This document shows positions 49,274 through 57,991 of a stretch of 64,000 bases of DNA, piece after piece. Position numbers and translations under genes: made by a program. The notes beneath the pieces are model-generated. The model searched no databases. It was given only the letters and a program-made list of their open reading frames with translations, and was not told where the DNA came from. This DNA is from Lentzea terrae (GTDB taxonomy: Bacteria > Actinomycetota > Actinomycetes > Mycobacteriales > Pseudonocardiaceae). The stretch lies in the NCBI RefSeq assembly GCF_003265345.1, contig NZ_QFWW01000026.1:1-64000 (forward strand). The letters run 5' to 3'. Each line of letters begins with the position of its first letter. Positions within the stretch are counted from its first letter, which is position 1.

Positions 49274-49728
49274 TGTTCGACATGGAACCTGAGGCGCTCG
49301 AGAGGTTCACCTGGTACATGCGTGAGCAGAGCGCGCTCACCGTCATGTTCCACACGAAGGTCGCCGAGCAGATGGGCCTGTCGGCGACCGACGAGAAGTG
49401 CCTCGATCTCGCCATCCGGGCAGAAGGGCCGCTCACCGCGGGTCGAATCGCCGAACTCTCGGGTCTCTCCACCGGCGCCGTCACGGGTGTCATCGACCGT
49501 CTGGAGCGTGCCGGTTTCGTCCGCCGTGTCCGGGATCCGCACGACCGCCGCAAGGTCCTCGTCGAGGTCACGCCGGGTGAGCTCGAAAAGTTCGGGCATC
49601 TCTTCGCCGCGGCCCAGCAGAGCCTGGTCGAGGTGCTCGGCCACTTCGACGCGGATGAACTCCAGGTGATCGAGCGTTATCTCCAGCTCTCGCTGGAGAC
49701 GTTCCGCAAGCGCGTGATCGATACTTAG
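49273..49728 (+). CDS. MarR-family transcriptional regulator
   Basis: A 151-residue MarR-type winged-helix protein: LTAGRIAELSGLSTGAVTGVIDRLERAGFVRRVRDPHDRRK holds the recognition helix and wing (about residues 53-93). The start could be ATG 49273 or ATG 49282; there is no ribosome site for either. The operator-like palindrome touches the first ATG. The ligand is unknown. Confidence 0.87.
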   Translation: MFDMEPEALERFTWYMREQSALTVMFHTKVAEQMGLSATDEKCLDLAIRAEGPLTAGRIAELSGLSTGAVTGVIDRLERAGFVRRVRDPHDRRKVLVEVTPGELEKFGHLFAAAQQSLVEVLGHFDADELQVIERYLQLSLETFRKRVIDT

Positions 49729-49731
49729 GCC

Positions 49732-50520
49732 ATGTGGCACTACTTGATGGACATGGACGGTGTTCTGGTTCACGAAGAGCACCTGATCCCCGGCGCTGAC
49801 GAGTTCGTCGCGGAGCTGCGCGCTTCCGACACCCCGTTCCTCGTGCTCACCAACAACTCCATCTACACGCCACGAGACCTGCGCGCGCGGTTGCAGCGCA
49901 CGGGCCTCGACATCCCGGAGAAGTCGATCTGGACGTCCGCACTGGCCACGGCGCGCTTCCTCGACTCGCAGCGCCCCAACGGCTCGGCGTTCGTGATCGG
50001 CGAGGCCGGCCTGACCACGGCGTTGCACGAGATCGGCTACGTGCTGACCGACCGCGACCCGGACTACGTGGTGCTCGGCGAGACCCGCACCTACAGCTTC
50101 ACCGCGATCACCAAGGCCATCCGGCTGGTCGAGGAGGGCGCGAAGTTCATCGCGACCAACCCCGACTCGACGGGGCCGTCCCGCGAGGGCTCGCTGCCCG
50201 CGACCGGCGCCGTGGCGGCGTTGATCGAGCGCGCCACCGGCCGTGAGCCGTACTACGTCGGCAAGCCGAACCCGTTGATGATGCGGTCGGCGTTGCGCGC
50301 GCTGGGCTCGCACTCCGAGAACGCGCTGATGATCGGCGACCGGATGGACACCGATGTGCGCTCAGGCCTGGAAGCCGGCCTGTCGACCATCCTCGTGCTG
50401 TCCGGGATCTTCACCGCGGAGCACGCGGAGATGTACCCGTACCGGCCGACGCGCGTGCTGAAGTCGATCGCCGAGCTGGTCGGTCACTCCCAGGACCCGT
50501 TCGGCGACTGGGCTTCCTGA
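49732..50520 (+). CDS. NagD-like HAD-IIA phosphatase
   Basis: A 262-residue HAD hydrolase. The nucleophile motif is MDMDGVLVHEE (Asp at residues 7 and 9), motif II LTNNS, the lysine in YVGKPNP and the metal-binding loop IGDRMDTDVRSG. NagD-type enzymes dephosphorylate nucleotides and sugar phosphates; the gene is 3 bp past the MarR stop. Substrate unknown. Confidence 0.9.
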   Translation: MWHYLMDMDGVLVHEEHLIPGADEFVAELRASDTPFLVLTNNSIYTPRDLRARLQRTGLDIPEKSIWTSALATARFLDSQRPNGSAFVIGEAGLTTALHEIGYVLTDRDPDYVVLGETRTYSFTAITKAIRLVEEGAKFIATNPDSTGPSREGSLPATGAVAALIERATGREPYYVGKPNPLMMRSALRALGSHSENALMIGDRMDTDVRSGLEAGLSTILVLSGIFTAEHAEMYPYRPTRVLKSIAELVGHSQDPFGDWAS

Positions 50521-50981
50521 CGTTCGGACGGGGGCGGCAGGCGGCGGGCGCCTGCCCCGTCGCGGCCCAGCACGTCGCGCGGGTTCCGCAGGTGGCACGC
50601 CCGCAGTGAGAGGCAGCCGCACCCGATGCAGTCGTCCAGGGTGTCCCGCAGCGCGTGCAGCTGTGCGATGCGCGCGTCGAGGATGACGCGCCACCCCTTC
50701 GACAGCCGCGTCCAGTCCTCACGGGTCGGCGTGCGTTCGCTGGGCAGCTGGTCCAGGGCTTGTTTGATCGCAGCCAGCGGGATGCCGACGTTCTGCGAGG
50801 TGCGGATGAACGCGACCCGGCGCAGCGTGTCCCGGCTGTAGCGGCGTTGGTTGCTGGTCGTGCGGGTGCTGCGGATGAGGCCCTTGCGCTCGTAGAAGTG
50901 CAACGCGGAGATGGCGACGCCGCTGCGTTCCGCGACCTGTCCGACGGTCAGTTCGTGGAACGTGGTGCGAGCCCTCGGCAT
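50484..50981 (-). CDS. soxR: Redox-sensing regulator SoxR
   Basis: A 165-residue MerR-type activator with the [2Fe-2S] cysteines C118, C121, C123 and C129 (CIGCGCLSLRAC) that define SoxR. The HTH is VGQVAERSGVAISALHFYERKG. In actinomycetes SoxR senses redox-active compounds and turns on a few oxidoreductase genes. ATG 50981 is preceded by TACGTT at 7 bp, so it is probably leaderless. A SoxR box stands between it and the divergent oxidoreductase. Overlaps the HAD gene 3' end by 37 bp. Confidence 0.95.
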   Translation of the reverse strand: MPRARTTFHELTVGQVAERSGVAISALHFYERKGLIRSTRTTSNQRRYSRDTLRRVAFIRTSQNVGIPLAAIKQALDQLPSERTPTREDWTRLSKGWRVILDARIAQLHALRDTLDDCIGCGCLSLRACHLRNPRDVLGRDGAGARRLPPPSERQEAQSPNGSWE

Positions 50982-50998
50982 GATCGGGAACGTAGCAC

Positions 50999-51029
50999 TT
51001 GACCTCAACCAAAGTTGAGGCCAGAGGAT
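50999..51029 (+). promoter_or_regulatory. SoxR box within a long-spacer promoter
   Basis: CCTCAACCAAAGTTGAGG (51003-51020) matches the 18-bp SoxR box layout (CCTCAA, centre, TTGAGG). It fills the 19-bp spacer between TTGACC (50999-51004) and GAGGAT (51024-51029), the stretched spacing that MerR-family activators correct by twisting the DNA. It drives the oxidoreductase at 51065. Confidence 0.85.
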
Positions 51030-51064
51030 CGCGGTCGTTCACCAATCGCGATCAAGGAGCATCC

Positions 51065-51949
51065 GTGACCTCCGTTCTCGTCATCGGCGCCACCGGCAGG
51101 CAGGGCGGCGCCGTCGCCGAGCTGCTGCTCGACCACGGCCACGACGTCACTGCCTACGTCCGCTCACCCGAGTCGCCATCCGCGCTGGCGCTGGTCGCCG
51201 CCGGTGCACGGCTCGTCGCCGGCGACCTGGCGGACCCTCTGGCACTCGCCGGTGCCGCCAGCGGCGTCGACGCGATCTTCGGGCTGTCCGTGCCGTTCGG
51301 CTCCGGCGGCAAGGACGAGGAGGTCGCCCAGGGCCGTCTCCTCGTCGACGTCGCCGCGAAGACCGATGCGCACCTCGTCTACTCATCGGTGCGGGGCGCC
51401 GACCGGCTGGCGGCCACCGACATCGACCACGCCGACAGCAAGCAGCTCGTGGAGGCCCACCTGCGCGCTCAGCAGGTCCGGGCGACCGTGCTCGGGCCGG
51501 TGTACTTCATGGAGAACGTCCTCAACGTCGGCTTCAGCCGGCTCGCCGACGGCGTCCTCGTCAACCCGCTCTCCGCGGGCAAGCCGCTGGACCAGGTCAC
51601 CGTCCGGGACATCGCCGGACTCGCCGTGCACGCCGTCGAGCATCCGGACCGGTTCGTCGGCAAGCGGATCGACATCGCCTCCGACCGGGTCACCGGCGAG
51701 CAGGCGGCCCGGATCCTCAGCGACGTGCTCGGCCGCGAGATCCCCTACCGGCAGATGCCGTTGGACCAGGTGCGCCAGTGGGCCGGTGCCGAGATCGCCG
51801 ACATGTTCCAGCGGTTCGAGGACAACACCGACTTCCTCGACATCGACACGCTCCACGCCGATCACCCCGGCGTGACCTGGCACAGCTACGCCGACTGGGC
51901 GAGGACCGTCGACTGGGACCGCGTCCTGCGCAGCCCGGCGACCGCCTGA
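51065..51949 (+). CDS. NmrA-like NAD(P)-binding oxidoreductase (SoxR target)
   Basis: A 294-residue NmrA/atypical short-chain reductase. The nucleotide motif is VIGATGRQGG at residues 5-14. It ends with a domain like quinone reductase QorB types (LGREIPYRQMPLDQVRQWAG). GTG 51065 has AAGGAG 5 bases upstream. With the SoxR box it probably detoxifies quinones or redox-cycling compounds, perhaps self-made antibiotics. Confidence 0.9.
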   Translation: MTSVLVIGATGRQGGAVAELLLDHGHDVTAYVRSPESPSALALVAAGARLVAGDLADPLALAGAASGVDAIFGLSVPFGSGGKDEEVAQGRLLVDVAAKTDAHLVYSSVRGADRLAATDIDHADSKQLVEAHLRAQQVRATVLGPVYFMENVLNVGFSRLADGVLVNPLSAGKPLDQVTVRDIAGLAVHAVEHPDRFVGKRIDIASDRVTGEQAARILSDVLGREIPYRQMPLDQVRQWAGAEIADMFQRFEDNTDFLDIDTLHADHPGVTWHSYADWARTVDWDRVLRSPATA

Positions 51950-51998
51950 ACTGGCCTGGCCACTGACGCGCGAGGACAAATCACCTATCGTCGCGGAC

Positions 51999-52805
51999 GT
52001 GGACACGGATCGACGCCCGATGTACGTCGTAGGTGACGTGCACGGGCACCTCGCCGAACTGACCAGAGCCCTGCACGTCGCCGAGCTGTGCGACGAGGAA
52101 GGGCACTGGACCGGCGGCGAGGCCGAGCTGTGGTTCCTCGGCGACTTCGTCGACCGCGGTCCCGACGGTGTCGGCGTGATCGACCTGGTCATGCGCCTCA
52201 GCGCGGAGGCGGCCGAGGCCGGCGGCGTGGTCAACTCGTTGATCGGCAACCACGAGGTGCTGCTGCTCGGCATGTACCGGTTCGGCGACGAGCAGGTGCC
52301 GGACAGCATGGGGCCGCGGTCGTTCGCGCGCAGCTGGCTGCTCAACGGCGGCCTGCGCAGCGACCAGGACCGGCTGACCGACGAGCACGTCGAGTGGCTC
52401 ACGACGCGGCCGGTGCTGAAGCTGCGCGACGACCACCTGCTGATGCACTCCGACACGGCGGCCTACCTCGAATGGGGGTCCTCGATCGAGGAGGTCAACG
52501 AGGCCGTCCGCCAGGTGCTCAAGGGCGACGATCTCGTCGACTGGTGGGAGTGCTGGCGCAAGATGACGACCCGGTACGCGTTCCGCGGTCCGCAGGGTCC
52601 GGAAATCGCAGACGAGCTGCTCGCGACGTTGGGTGGCAGCAAAATCGTGCACGGCCACAGCGTGATCGCTGATCAACTCGGGGTGTCGCCGGAGCAGATC
52701 GACGGCCCTCTCCTGTACGCCGACGACAAGGTCCTGGCGATCGACGCCGGCCTCTACAGCGGCGGTCCGTGCCTGGTCGTCCCCTTGCCATACGTCGAGG
52801 CCTGA
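51999..52805 (+). CDS. Calcineurin-like metallophosphoesterase
   Basis: A 268-residue PPP-type phosphoesterase with all metal motifs: GDVHGH (residues 12-17), GDFVDRG, GNHE and HGHS. Similar to bacterial Ser/Thr phosphatases and diadenosine tetraphosphatases; substrate not deducible. TATCGT (51986-51991) lies 7 bp before GTG 51999: a leaderless start. Confidence 0.88.
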   Translation: MDTDRRPMYVVGDVHGHLAELTRALHVAELCDEEGHWTGGEAELWFLGDFVDRGPDGVGVIDLVMRLSAEAAEAGGVVNSLIGNHEVLLLGMYRFGDEQVPDSMGPRSFARSWLLNGGLRSDQDRLTDEHVEWLTTRPVLKLRDDHLLMHSDTAAYLEWGSSIEEVNEAVRQVLKGDDLVDWWECWRKMTTRYAFRGPQGPEIADELLATLGGSKIVHGHSVIADQLGVSPEQIDGPLLYADDKVLAIDAGLYSGGPCLVVPLPYVEA

Positions 52806-52819
52806 CTACGGTCGGGTGG

Positions 52820-54415
52820 ATGACCGCCAGCTACTCCTCGGGCACGTCCACCGCCCCGCTGCTGGGCGACACGATCCATGCGAACTTCGCCGCGACCGTC
52901 GCGCGCTTCGGTGACCGCGAGGCACTTGTCGACAAGGCCACAGATCGCCGGTGGACGTACGCGGAGCTCAGCGTCGAGGTCGACCGCGCCGCTGCCGGGC
53001 TCGTGGCTTTGGGCGTGCGCAAGGGCGACCGGGTCGGCATCTGGGCGCCGAACTGCGCGGAGTGGGTCTTCGTGCAGTACGCGACGGCCCGGATCGGCGC
53101 GATCCTGGTCAACGTCAACCCCGCGTACCGGGTGCACGAACTGGAGTACGTGCTGAACCAGGCGGGCATCCACACCCTCGTGTCCGCGCGGTCGTTCAAG
53201 ACCTCCGACTACGCCGCGATGATCGCCGAGGTCCAGCCGCGCTGCTCGTCGTTGCAGCACGTCGTGTTCATCGACGATCCACAGTGGACTGACGAGGTCA
53301 TCCCCGACGTCGAGCTGGACCGCGACGACCCGATCAACATCCAGTACACGTCCGGCACCACGGGATTCCCCAAGGGTGCGACGCTCAGCCACCACAACAT
53401 CCTCAACAACGGCTACTTCGTCGGCGAGCTCCTGGGCTACACCGAGAACGACCGCATCTGCGTGGTCCCGCCGTTCTACCACTGCTTCGGCATGGTGATG
53501 GGCAACCTCGCGGCCACCAGCCACGGCGCGTGCGTGGTGATCCCGGCACCGGCGTTCGACCCGGCTCGAACCCTTGCGGCGGTTGAGGAAGAGCGCTGCA
53601 CCTCGCTTTACGGCGTGCCGACGATGTTCATCGCGATGCTCGACCTGATCGGCGACTACGACCTGTCGTCGTTGCGCACCGGCATCATGGCGGGCTCCCC
53701 GTGCCCGGTCGAGGTGATGAAGCAGGTCGTCGAACGCATGGGCATGCGCGAGGTCTCCATCTGCTACGGCATGACCGAAACCTCCCCGGTGTCAACGCAA
53801 ACGCGCGTGGACGACTCACTCGACCGTCGCGTCGGGACGGTCGGCCGGGTCGGCCCTCAGCTGGAAGTCAAGATCGTCGACCCGGAAACGGGCCGCACGG
53901 TCGAGCGCGGGGTGCCGGGGGAGCTGTGCACCCGCGGCTACTCAGTGATGCTCGGGTACTGGAACGAGCCCGCGAAAACCGCGGAGGCGGTCGACCAGGC
54001 CGGCTGGATGCACACCGGCGACCTGGCGGTGATGGATGACGACGACTACGTGAACATCACCGGGCGCATCAAGGACATGGTCATCCGCGGCGGCGAGAAC
54101 ATCTACCCGCGCGAGATCGAGGAGTTCCTCTACACGCACCCTGACGTGCTCGACGCCCAGGTGATCGGCGTGCCCGACGCCAAGTACGGCGAGGAGCTCA
54201 TGGCGTGGGTGCGCATGCGCGACGGCTCGGAGCCGTTGACCGCCGAGGCCGTGCGCGAGTACTGCACCGGCAAGCTCGCCCACTACAAGATCCCGCGCTA
54301 CGTGCACGTGGTGGACGAGTTCCCGATGACGGTCACCGGCAAGATCCGCAAGGTCGAGATGCGGGCCAAGGCCGTGGAGCTGCTGAACCTCGACGACAGC
54401 ACCAGGCACGCCTGA
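52820..54415 (+). CDS. Fatty-acyl-CoA synthetase (AMP-binding)
   Basis: A 531-residue ANL-family ligase. The P-loop is YTSGTTGFPKGA near residue 175, then YGMTETSPVS, the hinge GRIKDMVIRGGENIYPREIE and the C-terminal catalytic Lys in TVTGKIRK. It activates fatty acids to acyl-CoA; similar proteins are annotated FadD or short-to-medium-chain ligases. The ATG follows TACGGT (52807-52812) by 7 bp, indicating a leaderless message. Confidence 0.93.
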   Translation: MTASYSSGTSTAPLLGDTIHANFAATVARFGDREALVDKATDRRWTYAELSVEVDRAAAGLVALGVRKGDRVGIWAPNCAEWVFVQYATARIGAILVNVNPAYRVHELEYVLNQAGIHTLVSARSFKTSDYAAMIAEVQPRCSSLQHVVFIDDPQWTDEVIPDVELDRDDPINIQYTSGTTGFPKGATLSHHNILNNGYFVGELLGYTENDRICVVPPFYHCFGMVMGNLAATSHGACVVIPAPAFDPARTLAAVEEERCTSLYGVPTMFIAMLDLIGDYDLSSLRTGIMAGSPCPVEVMKQVVERMGMREVSICYGMTETSPVSTQTRVDDSLDRRVGTVGRVGPQLEVKIVDPETGRTVERGVPGELCTRGYSVMLGYWNEPAKTAEAVDQAGWMHTGDLAVMDDDDYVNITGRIKDMVIRGGENIYPREIEEFLYTHPDVLDAQVIGVPDAKYGEELMAWVRMRDGSEPLTAEAVREYCTGKLAHYKIPRYVHVVDEFPMTVTGKIRKVEMRAKAVELLNLDDSTRHA

Positions 54416-54492
54416 TCCCAGGGGTGGGTCAGGGGAACGACCGGGGTGATCACCGATGGGCGTCGGCGGCCCGGCCCCGCAGAGTCGTCGCC

Positions 54493-55551
54493 ATGCGCAA
54501 ACGTCTCACTTCCGCCGTTCTGGCCACAACTTTCGCGGTCAGCGCGGCGTTCCCCGCCACGGCTGCCACCCGTGACCTCCTCGACGGGTTGCCTGACGAC
54601 ATCGTCGCGGGTGCGCTCGTCAGGCACGACGGCATTGGCGCTGCGGCCGGTCCGGTCACCGCCGACGCGCACTTCCGGATCGGCAGCGTCACCAAGGTGT
54701 TCACCAACACCGTGGTGCTGCAGCTCGTCGCCGAGCGCCGCGTCCACCTCGACGCACCGGCGCGGCGGTACGTCCCGGGGTTGCTGCCCGGCCAGTACGA
54801 CGGCGTCACCGTGCGCCAGCTCCTCAACCACACCAGCGGCCTGCCCAAGCCGGCCGCCACCCCGAACCCGCTGGACGGGCCGGGGTGGTGGCTCAAGTCG
54901 GTGGCGCCGCGGGACGCCTTGACCGCCTCGTTCGCCGGGGCCACCGGTGTACCGCCCGCCCCTGGTTCCGAGCAGCAGTACAACGGACTCAACTCGCTCG
55001 TGCTCGGCCTGCTCGTCGAGGAAGTCACCGGCCACTCGTTCACCCACGAGCTGGAGCGGCGGATCATCCGGCCGTTGCGGCTGCGGCACACGAGCCTGCC
55101 CGACGGCCCGGCGATTCCGGCACCGCACGCGCAGGTGTTCGTCAACGGGGACGACGTGACCGAGCAGAGCCCGTACCCGTGGGCGGAGGGCGGCATCATC
55201 TCCACCGCTGCCGACCTCGACCGCTTCCTCATCGCTCTGTTCCGGGGCCGTCTGCTGCCCCCGGCTCAGCAGAAGCTGTTGTTCGACGTGCCGGACGTGC
55301 CGGGAGCGGCGACCAACACGAAGTACTGCTTCGGCACCGAGGCGTGCTTCAGCGTCGGCGGGCTGATGCGCTACCGGCTCGCGAACGGCGAGTACGCGTG
55401 GGGCAAGACCGGTTCGCGTCCCGGCTGGGACAACGGCTTCTTCGCCACGCGGGATCTCCGGCACCGCGTCGTGTACTCGCTGAACCCGACCGGGCGGGGC
55501 TCCGACCTCGGCCACGTCGTGGCGATCGTCAGCGCCGGACTGTCCGACTAG
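54493..55551 (+). CDS. Secreted serine hydrolase, beta-lactamase/DD-peptidase type
   Basis: A 352-residue secreted protein with a signal peptide ending ATAA (about residue 25). Active-site motifs of class C-type enzymes are SVTK (Ser at about 66), YNG (Tyr at about 158) and KTG (about 306). These proteins act as D-Ala-D-Ala peptidases, esterases or beta-lactamases. ATG 54493 gives the full signal peptide. Convergent with the next lipoprotein gene (4-bp overlap). Confidence 0.9.
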   Translation: MRKRLTSAVLATTFAVSAAFPATAATRDLLDGLPDDIVAGALVRHDGIGAAAGPVTADAHFRIGSVTKVFTNTVVLQLVAERRVHLDAPARRYVPGLLPGQYDGVTVRQLLNHTSGLPKPAATPNPLDGPGWWLKSVAPRDALTASFAGATGVPPAPGSEQQYNGLNSLVLGLLVEEVTGHSFTHELERRIIRPLRLRHTSLPDGPAIPAPHAQVFVNGDDVTEQSPYPWAEGGIISTAADLDRFLIALFRGRLLPPAQQKLLFDVPDVPGAATNTKYCFGTEACFSVGGLMRYRLANGEYAWGKTGSRPGWDNGFFATRDLRHRVVYSLNPTGRGSDLGHVVAIVSAGLSD

Positions 55552-56069
55552 GACGGCAGGTTCGGCTCGATCTTCGCGCCGACCTTCCGCGCCACGTCGC
55601 AGGACTCCGCGACCTCCTGCATGCGGGCGCGGACGGTCACGTGCCCGTCGCCGGCGACCAGCGAGAGCTGACAGCCGCCGGGGATGTCGTCCTGCTCGTA
55701 CAACTTGCCGCTGTGCGAGCCGATGGTGAGGTCGGAGGTCCTGACCGCGGCAGGCACGGCCGCCTTCTCCAGGGGCAGGCCTTGCCAGACGTCGACCCCG
55801 AGGACGTTGGTCTTGCCCTGGCCGAGCTCCTCGGTCCAGTCGCAGGTGTAGACGTTGTCCGCAGTGATCTTGAAGTCGTACCCGACGAGCTCGGCCGCGT
55901 CGTACAGATCGCACGGCTTGGGCCAGTCGGCTTTCTTCTCCTCCACGGGCTGCTCGGTGGTCGTGGCGGCCGGGGTGTCCGCGGGCTTCTGCTCGAAGCC
56001 CGGCACGAGCACCGAGCAACCGGACAGTCCGAACAAGACGGCGAGCACGGCGAGACGCGAGGTGTACAC
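55548..56069 (-). CDS. DUF3558 family lipoprotein
   Basis: A 173-residue lipoprotein, lipobox LSGC with Cys18, a Thr/Pro/Glu linker and a DUF3558 domain (PCDLYDAAELVG, YTCDWTE, DIPGGCQLSL, ESCDVARKVGAKI). DUF3558 lipoproteins are frequent in Pseudonocardiaceae and mycobacteria and have no known function. Start is GTG 56069. Confidence 0.88.
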   Translation of the reverse strand: MYTSRLAVLAVLFGLSGCSVLVPGFEQKPADTPAATTTEQPVEEKKADWPKPCDLYDAAELVGYDFKITADNVYTCDWTEELGQGKTNVLGVDVWQGLPLEKAAVPAAVRTSDLTIGSHSGKLYEQDDIPGGCQLSLVAGDGHVTVRARMQEVAESCDVARKVGAKIEPNLPS

Positions 56070-56187
56070 GGAGCGAAATCGTCCCGCGAATCAACTGTCC
56101 CCGCAGGTCACGAAGGGGTGAAAGGCCTCTTGCGGATAACGGGCGACGCGCGCAGCATCGGGGGATTCCACTCGCTTGGAGGTGCGC

Positions 56188-56580
56188 ATGCTCACCGCCA
56201 CCAGGACCACGACGATGCTGCCCGTGGAAGACCCCGACCGAGCCGGGACCTTCTACGCGGACAAGCTCGGCCTCAAACCCATCACCACCGCGCCGGACGG
56301 CACGCGCATCTTCGCGCTCGGCCAGGGCGACGCGCTGGGCCTGATGCCGGCGGAGAAGGGCGCGCAGACGGCTCACACGGTGCTCAGCTTCGAGGTGCCG
56401 AACCTCGAGGACGAGATCAGTGAGCTCGAAGGCAAGGGCGTGCACTTCGAGGACTACGACCTGCCGGACTTCAAGACCGTCAACCACATCGCGGTGATGG
56501 GCAACGAGCGCGCGGCCTGGTTCACCGACACCGAGGGCAACATCCTGTGCCTGCACGAGCTGTTGGGCGACGACGCCTGA
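56188..56580 (+). CDS. VOC (glyoxalase/bleomycin-resistance type) protein
   Basis: A 130-residue VOC protein with PVEDPDRAGTFYADKLGLKP and WFTDTEGNILCLHE, a complete double betaalphabetabetabeta module. ATG 56188 has GGAGG upstream; ATG 56176 has none. No substrate can be given. Confidence 0.87.
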   Translation: MLTATRTTTMLPVEDPDRAGTFYADKLGLKPITTAPDGTRIFALGQGDALGLMPAEKGAQTAHTVLSFEVPNLEDEISELEGKGVHFEDYDLPDFKTVNHIAVMGNERAAWFTDTEGNILCLHELLGDDA

Positions 56581-56599
56581 CCGCACGTGCCCGTTGAGA

Positions 56600-56636
56600 G
56601 GTCTCCCGCGGCCGCCCCCGACGGCCGCGGGAGACC
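56600..56636. terminator. Bidirectional terminator hairpin
   Basis: A perfect 15-bp stem, GGTCTCCCGCGGCCG (56600-56614) with CGGCCGCGGGAGACC (56622-56636), loop of seven. Lies between the convergent VOC and YccF genes. Confidence 0.85.
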
Positions 56637-56637
56637 C

Positions 56638-57012
56638 TCACGGCACCTCGACGATCTCCTTGCCCAGCGGCACCAGCGACACCTTCACCAGCTTGAAGTT
56701 GGCGATGCCGAGCGGGATGCCGATGATCGTCACGCACAGCGCGATACCGGTGATGATGTGGCCGATCGCGAGCCACACGCCGGCCACGACGATCCAGATG
56801 ACGTTGCCCAGCAACGACCCGGTGCCCGCGCCCGGCTTGTCGACGACCTCGCGCCCGAACGGCCAGAGCGCGTAGTTCGCGATCCGGAACGACGCGATGC
56901 CCCACGGGATCGTGATGATCAGGACGTAGCAGATGAGGCCGGCGACCGCGTAGCCGACGGCCATCCAGAACCCGGCGAGCACGAGCCAGATCACGTTCAG
57001 GATGAGGCGCAT
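56638..57012 (-). CDS. YccF domain membrane protein
   Basis: A 124-residue integral membrane protein made of two tandem YccF units, each with IxWLVLAGFWMA or NVIWIVVAGVWLA at the start and IPWGIASFRIANYAL or IPLGIANFKLVKVSL at the end. Function unknown. By position it corresponds to Rv0870c. Its stop lies on the terminator. Confidence 0.9.
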   Translation of the reverse strand: MRLILNVIWLVLAGFWMAVGYAVAGLICYVLIITIPWGIASFRIANYALWPFGREVVDKPGAGTGSLLGNVIWIVVAGVWLAIGHIITGIALCVTIIGIPLGIANFKLVKVSLVPLGKEIVEVP

Positions 57013-57034
57013 AACTCCAATCTAAGCTCACCTC

Positions 57035-57991
57035 ATGAAGTGGGGTGTGATCGCTACGGGCGGTATCGCGCAGACCGTGACCGCTGACATGCTGAAGGTC
57101 GAGGGCGTCACGGTTCTCGCCGTGTCCTCGCGTGACGTGAGCAGGGCGCAAGCGTTTGCTGAGAGGTTCGGCATCGAGCGCGCGTACGGCGACTACCGCG
57201 ACCTGCTCGCCGATCCCGAGGTCGAGGTGGTCTACGTCGCGACGCCGCACGGCCAGCACCACGAGGTCACGCTCGCCGCCCTCGACGCAGGCAAGCACGT
57301 GCTGTGCGAGAAGGCGTTCGCGCTGACCGTCGCGCAGGCCGAGGAGATGGTCGCGAAGGCGAAGGAGAAGAACCTCTTCCTCATGGAGGCCATGTGGACG
57401 CGGTTCAACCCGTTGATCCGCAAGGTGCACGAAGCCGTCAGGAACGGTGAGATCGGCGAGGTCCGCTCGGTGCGAGCGACCTTCGGTTTCGCGCTCGGGT
57501 TCGACCCCGACCACCGGCTGTGGGCCAAGGAAGCCGGCGGCGGCGCGCTGCTCGACCTCGGCGTCTACCCGGTCGCGCTTGCGCACCAGCTGCTCGGAGT
57601 ACCGGCAGAGATTCGGGCATGGGGTGGCAAGGCACCGTCCGATGTGGACTCCGACGCCGGACTGCTGCTCGGCTATCCCGGCGGTGTCCACGCGTTGCTG
57701 AGCTGCTCGCTCGTCTCGAACATCGGCTGCACCGCGGAGATCTTCGGCACGGCGGGCCGGATCGACATCGCCGAGCCGATGTTCGCCGCCACGAAGGCGA
57801 TGATCAACGGCGTCGAGCACACCATCGAGGACGGGGGCTACACGCACCAGATCCGCGCGGTCGAGGAGTGCGTCGCCGCCGGTCTCGTGGAGAGCCCGCT
57901 GATCACCTGGCAGAACACGATCGAGGTCATGCGCACGCTGGAAGAAGCCCTGACGCAGCTGGGCGTTAGCTACGCGGACGTCGTCAGGTAG
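57035..57991 (+). CDS. Gfo/Idh/MocA family oxidoreductase
   Basis: A 318-residue NAD(P)-dependent dehydrogenase. The nucleotide motif is ATGGIAQT near the N-terminus; VATPHGQHHEV and the catalytic EKAFALTVAQA (EKP motif, here EKA) follow. Substrates in this family are mainly sugars, inositols and diols (trans-1,2-dihydrobenzene-1,2-diol dehydrogenase type fits best). TAAGCT (57023-57028) is 6 bp before the ATG: leaderless. Overlaps mntH by 22 bp at the 3' end. Confidence 0.9.
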   Translation: MKWGVIATGGIAQTVTADMLKVEGVTVLAVSSRDVSRAQAFAERFGIERAYGDYRDLLADPEVEVVYVATPHGQHHEVTLAALDAGKHVLCEKAFALTVAQAEEMVAKAKEKNLFLMEAMWTRFNPLIRKVHEAVRNGEIGEVRSVRATFGFALGFDPDHRLWAKEAGGGALLDLGVYPVALAHQLLGVPAEIRAWGGKAPSDVDSDAGLLLGYPGGVHALLSCSLVSNIGCTAEIFGTAGRIDIAEPMFAATKAMINGVEHTIEDGGYTHQIRAVEECVAAGLVESPLITWQNTIEVMRTLEEALTQLGVSYADVVR

